DNA of 64,000 nucleotides from Anaerolineales bacterium (GCA_020634885.1 JACKAW010000005.1:248001-312000); one strand, 5' to 3'. Positions 6,879 through 15,596 are shown, counted from the first letter of the stretch. Numbers and translations are program-made. The notes: generated by a model from the sequence alone, not told the origin.

Positions 6879-8461
6879 ACCGTTACGCACCACGCATCAC
6901 GTTTCACTTCCTGCTTTCGGCAATTCTAGCTGCCTGCGCTGCGCCTGCGCAAGCAACACCTACACCCCTGCCTTTTTCACAATTCATCCTGCCGACATAC
7001 AGTGCAGCCGCCACGATCACCCCATTGCAACCCATCGAAGAAACCAATACACCCCTGCCCACCATCACCGCTTCACCGATCCCAACCGAGACGTTCACTC
7101 CCTTCGCACCTGCCACCCTGACGTTAACCCCGCCTCCAACTTCGCCGGTGCCTGCCACAACCACCCAAGCCGCCCCACTGCCGACAACTTCTTCGCGTCC
7201 CAATTACATCCTCAACGCCACACTTGATTTCAAGAACAAAACCGTCACCGCCGACCAGACCATCCGCTACTACAACAACACAGGCACAACCCTCACCGAC
7301 CTGGTTCTCTCCGTCCAACCGAATATTTACACCAACGCCTTCAAACTCAACGCCATCGCACACGATGGTGCCACTCTCACAAACTACACGTTCAGCGGAC
7401 AAAAACTAACCGTCACCCTCAACCAACCCATCCCCGCCAATACCGCCGCCACGATCACCCTCAACTTCACACTTAACATCCCCAAAAAAGGCGCCGATGA
7501 CGTCTTCGGCTACGACTTTAACCAGATCAACCTCGTGGACTGGTATCCCTTCATCGTGCCGTACAACGGCGGCTGGGTTCTGCACGACCCAAACCCGTGG
7601 GGTGAGCATCTTGTTTACGATGCCGCCGATATTGAACTAAACATCAAAACCGACCCGGGCGTGATCCTCGCTGTGGGGGCTTCTCCCGAAACCAACGGCG
7701 AGTGGACGCGCTACCGCCTGTACGGTGCGCGTACCCTCGTCATCTCTGCCAGTGATGAATTCCTCGTCAACGAAACCATACTTGGCAACATCAACATCCG
7801 CTCCTACTATTTCAGCGGGTTTGAAAACGCAGGCGACGACCTGCTCACCTACGCCAGCCAAGCCCTGCAAACGTATTCCGCCCAATTCGCGCCCTACCCG
7901 CACCAGACCCTATCCATTGTCCAAACCGATATGGGCGACGGCATGGAATACGATGGGTTGGTCTTTCTCTCCACCGATTTTTACAAGGAATACAACGGCA
8001 CAGCCCGCAGCAACCTGGCAGTGATCGGCGTGCATGAGATCGCGCATCAATGGTGGTTCAGTCTTGTGGGCAGCGACCACGCCTTTGAACCTTGGTTGGA
8101 TGAAGCCCTTGCCACCTATAGTGAACGCATCTTTTTTGAGAATAACTATCCCGCCAATATCAGTTGGTGGTGGCAGTTCCGCATCAATTACTTCAAACCC
8201 ACCGGTAATGTAGACGGCGCGATCTATGACTACAACTCTTTTCGCACCTACACCAATGCTGTGTATTTTCGGGGGGCGCTCTTTCTTGATGATATGCGCG
8301 AACTGATGGGCTACGGAAATTTCTCCAAATTCATCAAAGCCTACGCCGAACGCTATTCGCATGGTCACGCCACCAGCGCAGACTTTTTCGCTCTTGCGCG
8401 TGAGACCATTGCCGTAAATTACAACTCGCTGATCTCGCAGTATTTTTTGGGTGAATATTAA
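6875..8461 (+). CDS. M1-family metallopeptidase lipoprotein, copy 2
   Basis: 528 residues, a clear tandem paralogue of the preceding gene. Lipobox LAAC near residue 21 is followed by a very long Thr/Pro linker (to about residue 105) that should project the enzyme away from the membrane. Zinc site HEIAH at 387-391 and Glu410, again HExxH-x18-E; GMEYDGL replaces the usual GxMEN. The start codon overlaps the previous stop (ATGA), so both copies should be co-translated. Both share the NLVNWYPF/NLVDWYPF and HDPW/HDPNPW landmarks. Likely role: digestion of extracellular peptides. Confidence 0.88.
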   Translation: MNRYAPRITFHFLLSAILAACAAPAQATPTPLPFSQFILPTYSAAATITPLQPIEETNTPLPTITASPIPTETFTPFAPATLTLTPPPTSPVPATTTQAAPLPTTSSRPNYILNATLDFKNKTVTADQTIRYYNNTGTTLTDLVLSVQPNIYTNAFKLNAIAHDGATLTNYTFSGQKLTVTLNQPIPANTAATITLNFTLNIPKKGADDVFGYDFNQINLVDWYPFIVPYNGGWVLHDPNPWGEHLVYDAADIELNIKTDPGVILAVGASPETNGEWTRYRLYGARTLVISASDEFLVNETILGNINIRSYYFSGFENAGDDLLTYASQALQTYSAQFAPYPHQTLSIVQTDMGDGMEYDGLVFLSTDFYKEYNGTARSNLAVIGVHEIAHQWWFSLVGSDHAFEPWLDEALATYSERIFFENNYPANISWWWQFRINYFKPTGNVDGAIYDYNSFRTYTNAVYFRGALFLDDMRELMGYGNFSKFIKAYAERYSHGHATSADFFALARETIAVNYNSLISQYFLGEY

Positions 8462-8495
8462 TCAGCAGCGGCGAGGGCGTTGAACGGAGTATGTC

Positions 8496-9173
8496 GTGAA
8501 TAGACCTTATACCTTCATCAATGTTGCCATGACGGCAGACGGAAAAATAGACACCTTTGAACGCAAGGGCGCGGCGATCTCGTCGCAGCGTGATAAACAG
8601 CGTGTGGATGAACTGCGCGCTTCGGCGGATGGAATCCTTGTCGGCGGGAAAACACTTTTGGGAGAAGCGCCCAAACTCACGGTCAAGAGTGAAGCGCTGC
8701 GTGAGGGGCGGGTAAAGCAGGGGCGTTCACCCAACCCCATAAAGATCGGCGTTGCCACTCGTGCAGATATTTCCCCGTCATCCAACTTCATTGCCTTTGG
8801 CGAAGCGCGCAAGGTAATATTTACAACTTCACAAACATCTAATAGCCAGATCGAGCAATTGCGTGCGCTGGGTGTTGAAGTTCTTGTTGAAGAAGCTCCG
8901 CGTGTTGACCTGAGCCGCATGATGTTGACGTTGAAGAAGTTGGGCGTAGACCATTTGATGGTGGAAGGTGGGGGGACGATCAACTTTGAACTCATGCGTT
9001 TGGGGCTTGTAGATGAATTGATGCTCTACATTGCTCCCATGGTGTTTGGCGGTGCAATGGCTCCCACCCCTGCCGATGGGTTAGGCGTTCTGCGTGAACA
9101 GGCATTGCAAATGCGGCTTGCAGATGTGGAACGATGGGACGACGGCGGTGTATTGCTGAGATATACGTTTTAA
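8496..9173 (+). CDS. RibD C-terminal-type pyrimidine reductase
   Basis: 225 residues from GTG 8496 with CGGAG upstream. It matches the stand-alone reductase domain: TADGKIDT near residue 13, GILVGGKTLLGEAPKLTV near 45, and the NADPH-site region HLMVEGGGTINFELM near 153. These enzymes reduce the ribosyl side chain of the diaminopyrimidine intermediate of riboflavin synthesis to ribityl. There is no deaminase domain, so it is either the RIB7/ArfC-type reductase or a DHFR-like relative. RibA follows 52 nt later, supporting the riboflavin role. No FMN riboswitch is visible upstream. Confidence 0.82.
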   Translation: MNRPYTFINVAMTADGKIDTFERKGAAISSQRDKQRVDELRASADGILVGGKTLLGEAPKLTVKSEALREGRVKQGRSPNPIKIGVATRADISPSSNFIAFGEARKVIFTTSQTSNSQIEQLRALGVEVLVEEAPRVDLSRMMLTLKKLGVDHLMVEGGGTINFELMRLGLVDELMLYIAPMVFGGAMAPTPADGLGVLREQALQMRLADVERWDDGGVLLRYTF

Positions 9174-9206
9174 AAGTAACAGTCACCCCGCAGGTGACTG
9201 TTACTT
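9174..9206 (+). other. Perfect hairpin between the reductase gene and ribA
   Basis: 14-bp perfect arms (9174-9187 and 9193-9206) with a five-base loop, but no T-run after it. The ribA Shine-Dalgarno (GGAG 9212-9215) begins five bases later. It may stabilise or process mRNA, or modulate ribA translation. Confidence 0.6.
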
Positions 9207-9225
9207 GAATTGGAGAATTATTATT

Positions 9226-9984
9226 ATGACGACTTCTATGCATGAAAAGATTCAAGTTTTATTGGAAGAAGATTGCTGCCACGAATGTGAAGGCTACGGA
9301 GAAGACCATGTATGCGTCCACATCGAGGCGATGGCTGAACTACCCACGCGCTTCGGTGATTTTCATATTGTGGCGTTTTCAAACAACAAGGATGATAAGG
9401 AACACGTCGCCATCATCAAAGGTGATGTGATCGGCGCAGATGATGTGCCTGTGCGTTTGCACTCGGAGTGTTTAACCGGTGATGCCATTGGCTCGCTGCG
9501 CTGTGACTGCCGCGACCAGCTTGAGGCGGCGCTGAAAAAGATCGGCGGAATGGAACGCGGTATGGTTTTGTATCTGCGCCAGGAAGGGCGCGGCATTGGG
9601 CTGACGAACAAGATCCGCGCTTACACCCTGCAAGATAACGGTCTCGATACCGTGGAGGCGAACCTTGCACTCGGTTTCCGTGATGATGAACGTGATTATG
9701 CGGTTGCCGCACACATGCTTCATTCGCTCAAGGTGCAATCTATTCAATTGATGACCAATAACCCCAAGAAGATCGCGCAGCTTGAACAGCATGGTGTGAA
9801 GATCAATGAACGCCTTCCGCACATTTTGCCGACCAACGAACATAATATCTTTTACCTCAAAACCAAAGCCGCAAAATCGGGTCACATGATCGATTTTCAC
9901 GGCAAGCAGCATTTGCCCGAACAAAGCGACCGCCCCATTGTCGAAGGTATGACCGAAGATCAGATCAAAGCGCTTTACGAATGA
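9226..9984 (+). CDS. ribA: GTP cyclohydrolase II
   Basis: 252 residues from ATG 9226 (GGAG 10 nt upstream; an in-frame TTG at 9205 lies in the hairpin and is rejected). It opens the imidazole ring of GTP to start riboflavin synthesis. The zinc ligands are in SECLTGDAIGSLRCDCRDQL (three Cys), and the catalytic EGRGIGLTNKIRAY and DTVEANLALGF blocks follow. There is no DHBP synthase (RibB) domain. Ahead of the usual LPTRFGDF start it carries about 35 extra residues with CCHECEGYGEDHVCVH, a Cys/His cluster that could hold a second metal. The next gene overlaps its stop. Confidence 0.92.
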   Translation: MTTSMHEKIQVLLEEDCCHECEGYGEDHVCVHIEAMAELPTRFGDFHIVAFSNNKDDKEHVAIIKGDVIGADDVPVRLHSECLTGDAIGSLRCDCRDQLEAALKKIGGMERGMVLYLRQEGRGIGLTNKIRAYTLQDNGLDTVEANLALGFRDDERDYAVAAHMLHSLKVQSIQLMTNNPKKIAQLEQHGVKINERLPHILPTNEHNIFYLKTKAAKSGHMIDFHGKQHLPEQSDRPIVEGMTEDQIKALYE

Positions 9985-10652
9985 TGAATAAGACCATTGT
10001 TATTACCGGTGCAACGGGTGTGCTTGGCGGTCTTGTTGCTCAAGCCTTTGCGGGCATGGGGCACAACCTGGTACTGCTGGATAAAGATCAACAAAAATTG
10101 GATTCTCTCGTTCGCGGCTTGAACCTGCCCTCAGAGCGGATTCTCTCCCAGACCGTAGACCTCCTTAATGAACAGGCGCTTCAAGACTCAGCCGAAGCGG
10201 CTCTCTCCAAATTTGGTTCGATCCACGCTCTGTTCCATCTCGTTGGCGGATGGGTGGGCGGCAAAACATTTACCGAAACCTCCAGCGATGAATTGGAGTT
10301 CATGGTCAATCAGCACGTCCGCACCACCTTCAATCTGTTTAAGGCGTTTGAAACTCCACTCTCTCAAAACGGCTGGGGGCGTGTGATCGTCATTTCCAAA
10401 TCAGATGTTGCCGATCCGCCTGCCCGCTCTGGTGTGTATTCTGCTGCGAAATCGGCACAGGAGACCATGGTTCTTGCCCTCGCCGCTGAACTAAAAGATG
10501 TGAACGTGACGGCGAACATCATCCAGGTGCGGGCGATAGATACAGAAAATAAAGGCTCCGGCACCACTCCCGAAGTCATTGTCACTTCCATGCAATATCT
10601 ATTCTCAGACGGCGCAGACAAGATCAACGGTGCGAGAATTCCGTTGTATTAG
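9981..10652 (+). CDS. Short-chain dehydrogenase/reductase (SDR)
   Basis: 223 residues. N-terminal nucleotide-binding motif TGATGVLGG near residue 7 and catalytic YSAAK near residue 153, with the upstream Ser as S in VISKS. This is the classical SDR fold, reducing or oxidising a carbonyl with NAD(P)H. The substrate is unknown. The start ATG overlaps the ribA stop (ATGATG at 9981; ATG 9984 is an alternative), so it belongs to the riboflavin-gene transcript, though this may be organisational only. The transcript ends at the 10653 terminator. Confidence 0.85.
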   Translation: MMNKTIVITGATGVLGGLVAQAFAGMGHNLVLLDKDQQKLDSLVRGLNLPSERILSQTVDLLNEQALQDSAEAALSKFGSIHALFHLVGGWVGGKTFTETSSDELEFMVNQHVRTTFNLFKAFETPLSQNGWGRVIVISKSDVADPPARSGVYSAAKSAQETMVLALAAELKDVNVTANIIQVRAIDTENKGSGTTPEVIVTSMQYLFSDGADKINGARIPLY

Positions 10653-10685
10653 AAAAGTGACCGCCGAAACTGGCGGTCACTTTTT
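10653..10685. terminator. Bidirectional terminator between the SDR and Dam-like genes
   Basis: Perfect GTGACCGCC/GGCGGTCAC stem flanked by A-run and T-run, so it serves both strands. The minus-strand methylase stop codon (10677-10679) lies inside the right arm. Confidence 0.88.
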
Positions 10686-11492
10686 ATTGTAATTGTATAC
10701 AAATAATTCTTTACCCTTTTCAGCTTTGCCTTGCAAATAATTATTCATTCCATACTGTAATTCCCACTCTTGAATATTGGCAAATTGAAGATTTTCTCGT
10801 ATCCTCGGCGAGTCATCATAAGTAATCAGCCAAGAATGCTGGCAGGCTTTCATGGCATGTGCGAATTCATCATGATTGAACTCGGTGTGAAGTACACCAT
10901 TCTTTCCATAAAGTTTGGATTTTGTCGCTATAAAATATGGTGGATCTAAAAAAGTAAAAACTTCGCTGTTGCCCGTCTTCAATAATTGGCGATAATCTAG
11001 GTTGGTGATTTTTACTCCTTTTAAAATTTTCCCTAAAGCCGCAACACGTTCAATTGCAGATGCGGTAAAACGTCCTTCAAATGCTTGTTGAGAATACCCT
11101 CCCGCCTCTACCAACCCGGAAAAAGTGATGCGATTTAATACAAAAAAACGAATAGCGCGTTCAAATTCATTCAGTTTCGTTGGATTTACAGAGATCATTT
11201 CATTAAATAAGTTTCGTCCGTTTTTTGTCTTTCTGTAAATATTTAACACTTCACTTGCGAGATGTTCGGAGTCTATTTGGGAGTGTTTCCAAAAATAATA
11301 TAATTCGGAATTAAGATCATTAATCCAAAACTTTATATGAGGGTAGGTTTGTTTCAAAAAAACGAAAAAAGACCCCCCGCCTAGAAAAGGCTCACGATAT
11401 TCTTCAAAGTTTTCCGGCAAGAGTTTTTTGATTTGAAGAACAGCACGCGATTTTCCGCCAGGGTAACGTAGAGGGCTTTTTGTTTCTATCAT
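10677..11492 (-). CDS. Dam-family DNA adenine-N6 methyltransferase, orphan
   Basis: 271 residues. It has SPLRYPGGKSR near the start, the SAM-binding motif EPFLGGGSFF near residue 33 and the catalytic FLDPPYF (DPPY, N6-adenine class) near 188. The order is that of the alpha group, as in Dam and M.DpnII. No restriction endonuclease gene is next to it, so it may regulate or mark the genome; recognition of GATC is likely for the family but not shown. The gene is clearly AT-rich (the last 60 bases have 15 G/C) compared with gyrB beside it, a sign of transfer. A TATAAT box lies 15 nt before the ATG. Confidence 0.87.
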   Translation of the reverse strand: MIETKSPLRYPGGKSRAVLQIKKLLPENFEEYREPFLGGGSFFVFLKQTYPHIKFWINDLNSELYYFWKHSQIDSEHLASEVLNIYRKTKNGRNLFNEMISVNPTKLNEFERAIRFFVLNRITFSGLVEAGGYSQQAFEGRFTASAIERVAALGKILKGVKITNLDYRQLLKTGNSEVFTFLDPPYFIATKSKLYGKNGVLHTEFNHDEFAHAMKACQHSWLITYDDSPRIRENLQFANIQEWELQYGMNNYLQGKAEKGKELFVYNYNKK

Positions 11493-11542
11493 ATCAATGG
11501 TGAATAAATTATAAAGCAGGGCATAGTTTGAATTGGAAACAT

Positions 11543-11577
11543 GTAAAAAACACCGCCGATGAGGCGGTGTTTTTTAC
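11543..11577. terminator. Bidirectional terminator between the methylase and gyrB
   Basis: CACCGCC/GGCGGTG stem with A6 and T6 flanks, perfect 15-bp arms. It ends the gyrB transcript on the minus strand. Confidence 0.85.
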
Positions 11578-11592
11578 AGCAGAGAGAATGTG

Positions 11593-13512
11593 CTAAATAT
11601 CCAAATTTCTCACGCTCTTGGCATGGGTTTGGATGAACTTCTTGCGCGGGTCTACAGCATCACCCATGAGCATATCGAAGGTGCGGTCAGCTTCGGCGGC
11701 ATCGTCCACAGTGACGAGCAATAAGGTGCGGTTCGACGGGTTCATGGTGGTATCCCACAACTGGTCGGGGTTCATTTCACCGAGACCTTTGTAACGCTGC
11801 AGGTTGGCTTTCTCGCCCAATTCCTTGATCGCCTTATCTTTTTCCTTATCGCTGTACACATATTTCACATTGTTCTTGTACGCAATGCGGTACAGCGGCG
11901 GCTGCGCAATATACAGGTGACCATCTTCGATCAACTGCGGCATGTAGCGGAAGAAGAAGGTCAGCAAAAGGGTGCGGATGTGGCTTCCGTCCACGTCGGC
12001 ATCGGTCATGATGATGACGCGTCCATAACGCAGACCTTCGAGGCTAAAGTTATCGCCAATGCCGGTTCCAAGCGCCGAGATCAGCGCCTTCACTTCGTTG
12101 TTGCCGAGAATTTTGTCGAGGCGGGCACGCTCGGTATTAAGGATCTTACCGCGCAAGGGGAGGATCGCCTGAAAGTGACGGTCGCGTCCCTGTTTGGCAG
12201 AACCACCCGCCGAGTCACCTTCTACGATGTAAAGTTCGGTTTTGGATGTGTCGCGCTCAGAACAGTCGGCAAGTTTGCCGGGCAGGGTCAGCGATTCAAG
12301 CGCAGACTTGCGGATGACGAGGTCGCGCGCCTTGCGGGCGGCATCACGCGCGCGGGCAGAGGTAAGACACTTGGCAATGATCGCCTTGGCTGCCTGCGGA
12401 TTCTCTTCGAGGAAGGTCATGAACGTTTCGCCGACCACCTGGGTGACGTACGTCTGCACTTCGGGGTTCATCAGCTTGACCTTGGTCTGCGATTCAAACT
12501 GCGGACCCGGGTGCTTGACCGACACAATGGCAGTGAGACCTTCGCGGGTGTCATCGCCAGAGAAGTTCGGGTCGGCGTCTTTGAGAAGTCCGCTCTTGCG
12601 GGCATAGTCATTGATCACACGCGTCAGCGACGAGCGCAGACCGGTGAGGTGTGTACCGCCGTCAATGGTGTTGATGGTGTTGGCAAAAGAGTACACCGAC
12701 TCGGTGTATGCGTCTGTGTATTGAATGGCGGCTTCGATGCCGATATTTTCCACTTCTTTTTCAACATGCACTACAGAGTGCAGGTTTTCGCGGTTGCGGT
12801 TCAAATAACGGACAAAGGAAGTAATACCGCCTTCAAAGTGGAAGGTCATTTCGCGGTCAGCGCGTTCATCCACAAATTTGAGGGTGATGCCGCGCGTGAC
12901 AAAAGACATTTCGCGGAAGCGTTGAACAAGCGTATCGAAGCGGTAGTCAATATCTTCTGTAAAGATCTGCTTGTCAAACTTGAAGGTTTGGGTGGTGCCA
13001 GATTCTTCCTTCTCCACCTTGCCGATCTGCTTGATTTTGCCCTGCGGTACGCCGCGTTTGTATTCCTGCTTCCAAACTTTGCCGTCACGCTTAATCTCGG
13101 TGGTTGTCCACTCGGAGAGGGCGTTCACGGCGCTGATACCCACACCATGCAAACCGCCTGAAACCTTGTATCCGCCGCCGCCAAATTTACCGCCCGCGCC
13201 GATCACGGTCATGACCACGTCCACGGTTTCCATTGGCTTGCCGTTGGCGTCCTTTTTGGAGGGATGCGGACCTACGGGAATACCACGTCCATTATCTTTA
13301 ACAGAGACGCTGCTGTCTTTATGAATGGTAATGTCGATGCGATTACAAAAACCCGCAAGCGCTTCATCGATGGCGTTGTCCACTACTTCATAAACAAGGT
13401 GGTGCAGCGCCTTAATGTCGGTACCGCCCACATACATACCCGGGCGTTTACGGACATGCTCGATACCCTCCAACGCTTGAATTGAACTTACATCATAATT
13501 ATTCTCTGCCAC
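11593..13512 (-). CDS. gyrB: DNA gyrase subunit B
   Basis: 639 residues from GTG 13512, chosen because GGAGG lies just before it; a TTG at 13524 would overlap that site. The N-terminal GHKL ATPase has VDNAIDEALAG, DNGRGIPVG and GGLHGVG; the transducer follows, then the TOPRIM region with EGDSAGGSAKQGRDR near residue 420 and DADVDGSHIRTLLLTF. The length is that of the short GyrB of Gram-positive type without the proteobacterial insert. The protein pairs with GyrA (not in the window) to supercoil DNA with ATP. It follows a membrane-protein gene by 37 nt and is probably co-transcribed with it. Confidence 0.97.
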   Translation of the reverse strand: MAENNYDVSSIQALEGIEHVRKRPGMYVGGTDIKALHHLVYEVVDNAIDEALAGFCNRIDITIHKDSSVSVKDNGRGIPVGPHPSKKDANGKPMETVDVVMTVIGAGGKFGGGGYKVSGGLHGVGISAVNALSEWTTTEIKRDGKVWKQEYKRGVPQGKIKQIGKVEKEESGTTQTFKFDKQIFTEDIDYRFDTLVQRFREMSFVTRGITLKFVDERADREMTFHFEGGITSFVRYLNRNRENLHSVVHVEKEVENIGIEAAIQYTDAYTESVYSFANTINTIDGGTHLTGLRSSLTRVINDYARKSGLLKDADPNFSGDDTREGLTAIVSVKHPGPQFESQTKVKLMNPEVQTYVTQVVGETFMTFLEENPQAAKAIIAKCLTSARARDAARKARDLVIRKSALESLTLPGKLADCSERDTSKTELYIVEGDSAGGSAKQGRDRHFQAILPLRGKILNTERARLDKILGNNEVKALISALGTGIGDNFSLEGLRYGRVIIMTDADVDGSHIRTLLLTFFFRYMPQLIEDGHLYIAQPPLYRIAYKNNVKYVYSDKEKDKAIKELGEKANLQRYKGLGEMNPDQLWDTTMNPSNRTLLLVTVDDAAEADRTFDMLMGDAVDPRKKFIQTHAKSVRNLDI

Positions 13513-13549
13513 AAAAACCTCCAAATACCTGCAATGACTTTAATTGTCG

Positions 13550-14542
13550 TTAAGCTTGTTTTACCGTGTTCATTGGGCGCAGCCGTTCCAGTACAAGCTG
13601 AACCCAGATGTTCATATTGTGATAGTAAATGAAACTTGCCGCCAGCAATGCTGTGGTGACGAACGAATGACCAAAAATACCCAAAACCGTGATCCACGAA
13701 TCAAATTTTGGCATTTGCCACAAAAAGTTCAACCCGTAGGAAAGCAGGAAGATCGTGAGAATGAAAAGACTGCTTGTCGGCAGGGTAAACCGCGTCAGTT
13801 GAATACTGGACATCATGGATGTGATCACATTTTCCTGCCGTATAAAAACACCATGTGCCCAAAAGAACATTGGCACGATCACCAGAACCGAGCCAAGGGT
13901 GATGAACAAAACCAATAAATTTGCAAGAAAGGCGCTGAATTGCGCAGCAATGATGATGACCATAAGAACAGGGATACCAATCAGCATCAGGACGAAATTA
14001 AAGGCGATTGAAACCAAGATCGTTTGGCTCACCGACCGAACAAGTCCCGGTGATTTAAATTTTTCCGTCAACGCTGCCCATGCCACACTACGGAAATAGA
14101 TCGCGCCGCCCACCCAGCCTATCACGGTCAACCCCATGAGCCAAAGCGAAAAATTCACCTCTGTCACTTGTAATGCGGCAGGACTCCCGATCGGTGTAGT
14201 GAAAGGCTCATTAAATCCGGCAAACAGGCTCGAGATCCCGATTGGAAGCGTGCGCACCAACCCGAACAAGTTTGCGGATTGCGAAAAAGAGCCGTAGCCT
14301 TCCAGCATCTCTTGGATGTCTTCGGCAGGGATGCGTAAGGCAGTCCAAAATGTGACCATGTCGTTTTGCATGGACGTAAAAAGCGCATCCATTTTCAGGC
14401 GCGGACCCAGCCACAGGAACAGGTTGAGCAGCACCGGCAGAAGAATCGCCGCAATGCGAGATGCCACTGCATCGAAACCGGCTTTGATCGAATCGATGAT
14501 TCCAGGCGGTGGGGGCAGGTTTTCCAAGCTTGAAACTTCCAT
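13550..14542 (-). CDS. Conserved multi-pass membrane protein, function unknown
   Basis: 330 residues from ATG 14542; a TTG two codons earlier is less likely. About six hydrophobic segments: one near residues 30-48, one near 130-150, then a cluster from about 185 to 320. The N-terminus PPPPGIIDSIKAGFDAVASR is amphipathic and probably cytoplasmic. I recognise no domain. TAAAAT ends 9 nt before the ATG and there is no Shine-Dalgarno, so the mRNA may be leaderless. It is divergent from the SpoU methyltransferase gene and upstream of gyrB. Confidence 0.7.
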   Translation of the reverse strand: MEVSSLENLPPPPGIIDSIKAGFDAVASRIAAILLPVLLNLFLWLGPRLKMDALFTSMQNDMVTFWTALRIPAEDIQEMLEGYGSFSQSANLFGLVRTLPIGISSLFAGFNEPFTTPIGSPAALQVTEVNFSLWLMGLTVIGWVGGAIYFRSVAWAALTEKFKSPGLVRSVSQTILVSIAFNFVLMLIGIPVLMVIIIAAQFSAFLANLLVLFITLGSVLVIVPMFFWAHGVFIRQENVITSMMSSIQLTRFTLPTSSLFILTIFLLSYGLNFLWQMPKFDSWITVLGIFGHSFVTTALLAASFIYYHNMNIWVQLVLERLRPMNTVKQA

Positions 14543-14647
14543 AACCAATCAATTTTATCATACCGTTGACCACGGAAGTTTGGGCACAAACGGCGGGAAA
14601 ATGAGGAAGTATTACGCCTTCGAACTTTTTGACGGGTAAAATAAACC

Positions 14648-15457
14648 ATGCCCAAAATAAACATCAGCGTAGAAAACGCGGAATTTCAGATCATCCAGGC
14701 TCTTAAAACGAACCGCGCCAAACGGCACAAAGCACAAGAAGTCTTCGTAGAAGGCATCGAATCCATCAAACAGGCTGCCAGTGCAGGGCTGGAGATCACC
14801 CGCATCATCACACCCAGCGTTGACGGACTTTCAGATTGGGCAAAAAATCTTATCCGCCAGCATCGTGAGGCGACTGTGATCGAAATGCGGGCAGGGCTGT
14901 ATGCTTCACTATGTGACCGCGACGAACCTTCGGAGCTCGTCATCACAGTACGCATAAACCCGCTTACCTTGCATGATCTTTCTTTGCCCGCAAAACCTTT
15001 TGTGCTGGTGTTCGACCGCCCCAGCGACATGGGCAACCTTGGCTCGATCATTCGTTCGGCAAATTCATTCGGTGTGGATGCGATCTTCCTCATCGGTCAT
15101 GGCGTGGATGTGTACGACCCCAAAACCATCCGCGCCAGTTTGGGAAGTGTCTTTCACTCGACCATCATCCACATTCAATCCATGCCGGAGTTTGAGGCAT
15201 GGATCAAAGAACAAAAGCGCCTCAATGGGATGAGCATCAGCGGCACGGATTCCACCGGCGATGTTTCCCTGATGAGCTATAAACTGACAAAACCGATTAC
15301 CGTGATCTTGGGCAATGAAGCCAAAGGGATGAGCGTGGCGCTCAAAAACCTGTGCGATCAAATTATTGGCATCCCCGTCGAAGGGGCGGTCAATTCGCTC
15401 AATGTTGCCAGCGCCGGGTCCATTGTTTTGTGGGAAGTGTATCGAAATAGAGGGTAG
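14648..15457 (+). CDS. TrmH/SpoU-family RNA 2'-O-methyltransferase
   Basis: 269 residues. The C-terminal SPOUT domain shows all three motifs: DRPSDMGNLGSIIRSANSFG near residue 122, VILGNEAKGMS near 217, and IPVEGAVNSLNVASAGSIVL near 239, which form the knotted SAM site. The N-terminal part resembles the substrate-binding domain of rRNA/tRNA 2'-O-methyltransferases. It methylates ribose in rRNA or tRNA; the target nucleotide cannot be told. TAAAAT ends 5 nt before the ATG without a Shine-Dalgarno, so a leaderless transcript is likely. Confidence 0.9.
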   Translation: MPKINISVENAEFQIIQALKTNRAKRHKAQEVFVEGIESIKQAASAGLEITRIITPSVDGLSDWAKNLIRQHREATVIEMRAGLYASLCDRDEPSELVITVRINPLTLHDLSLPAKPFVLVFDRPSDMGNLGSIIRSANSFGVDAIFLIGHGVDVYDPKTIRASLGSVFHSTIIHIQSMPEFEAWIKEQKRLNGMSISGTDSTGDVSLMSYKLTKPITVILGNEAKGMSVALKNLCDQIIGIPVEGAVNSLNVASAGSIVLWEVYRNRG

Positions 15458-15484
15458 TCATTTTGTAATTCCAACACTCCTCTT

Positions 15485-15525
15485 ACGCCGCATTGACATT
15501 TCGTCGATGCGGCGTTTGTTATAAT
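15485..15525 (+). promoter_or_regulatory. clpC promoter region with a palindromic operator candidate
   Basis: TATAAT at 15520-15525. A perfect 9-bp palindrome ACGCCGCAT/ATGCGGCGT (15485-15493, 15507-15515) lies over the -35 and spacer region. TTGACA at 15493 is 21 bp from the -10, too far for a normal promoter. The palindrome could be a repressor site or the terminator of the preceding gene. Confidence 0.5.
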
Positions 15526-15541
15526 GCCCTCGTCATTACAG

Positions 15542-15575
15542 ACCCTAAAGGTCTTGAAGATATTTAGGGTTTTTT
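15542..15575 (+). promoter_or_regulatory. Terminator-like hairpin in the clpC leader
   Basis: ACCCTAAA (15542-15549) pairs with TTTAGGGT (15563-15570), followed by five T. It lies between the -10 box and the clpC start. A short competing hairpin GACC/GGTC shares the left arm, so conditional termination is possible. Confidence 0.45.
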
Positions 15576-15596
15576 GGCTAGAAAGAGGAACATCTT

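Noticed and set aside
8462..8495. FMN riboswitch before the riboflavin genes
   Set aside because: The gap is only 34 nt and shows none of the conserved RFN stems.
11917..13161. Long plus-strand open frame (414 codons) opposite gyrB
   Set aside because: It is the mirror of a highly conserved gyrB, has no ribosome site, and low-complexity composition; a shadow frame.
15493..15525. TTGACA at 15493 as the -35 of clpC
   Set aside because: The spacer to TATAAT would be 21 bp; more likely the palindrome is the meaningful feature.
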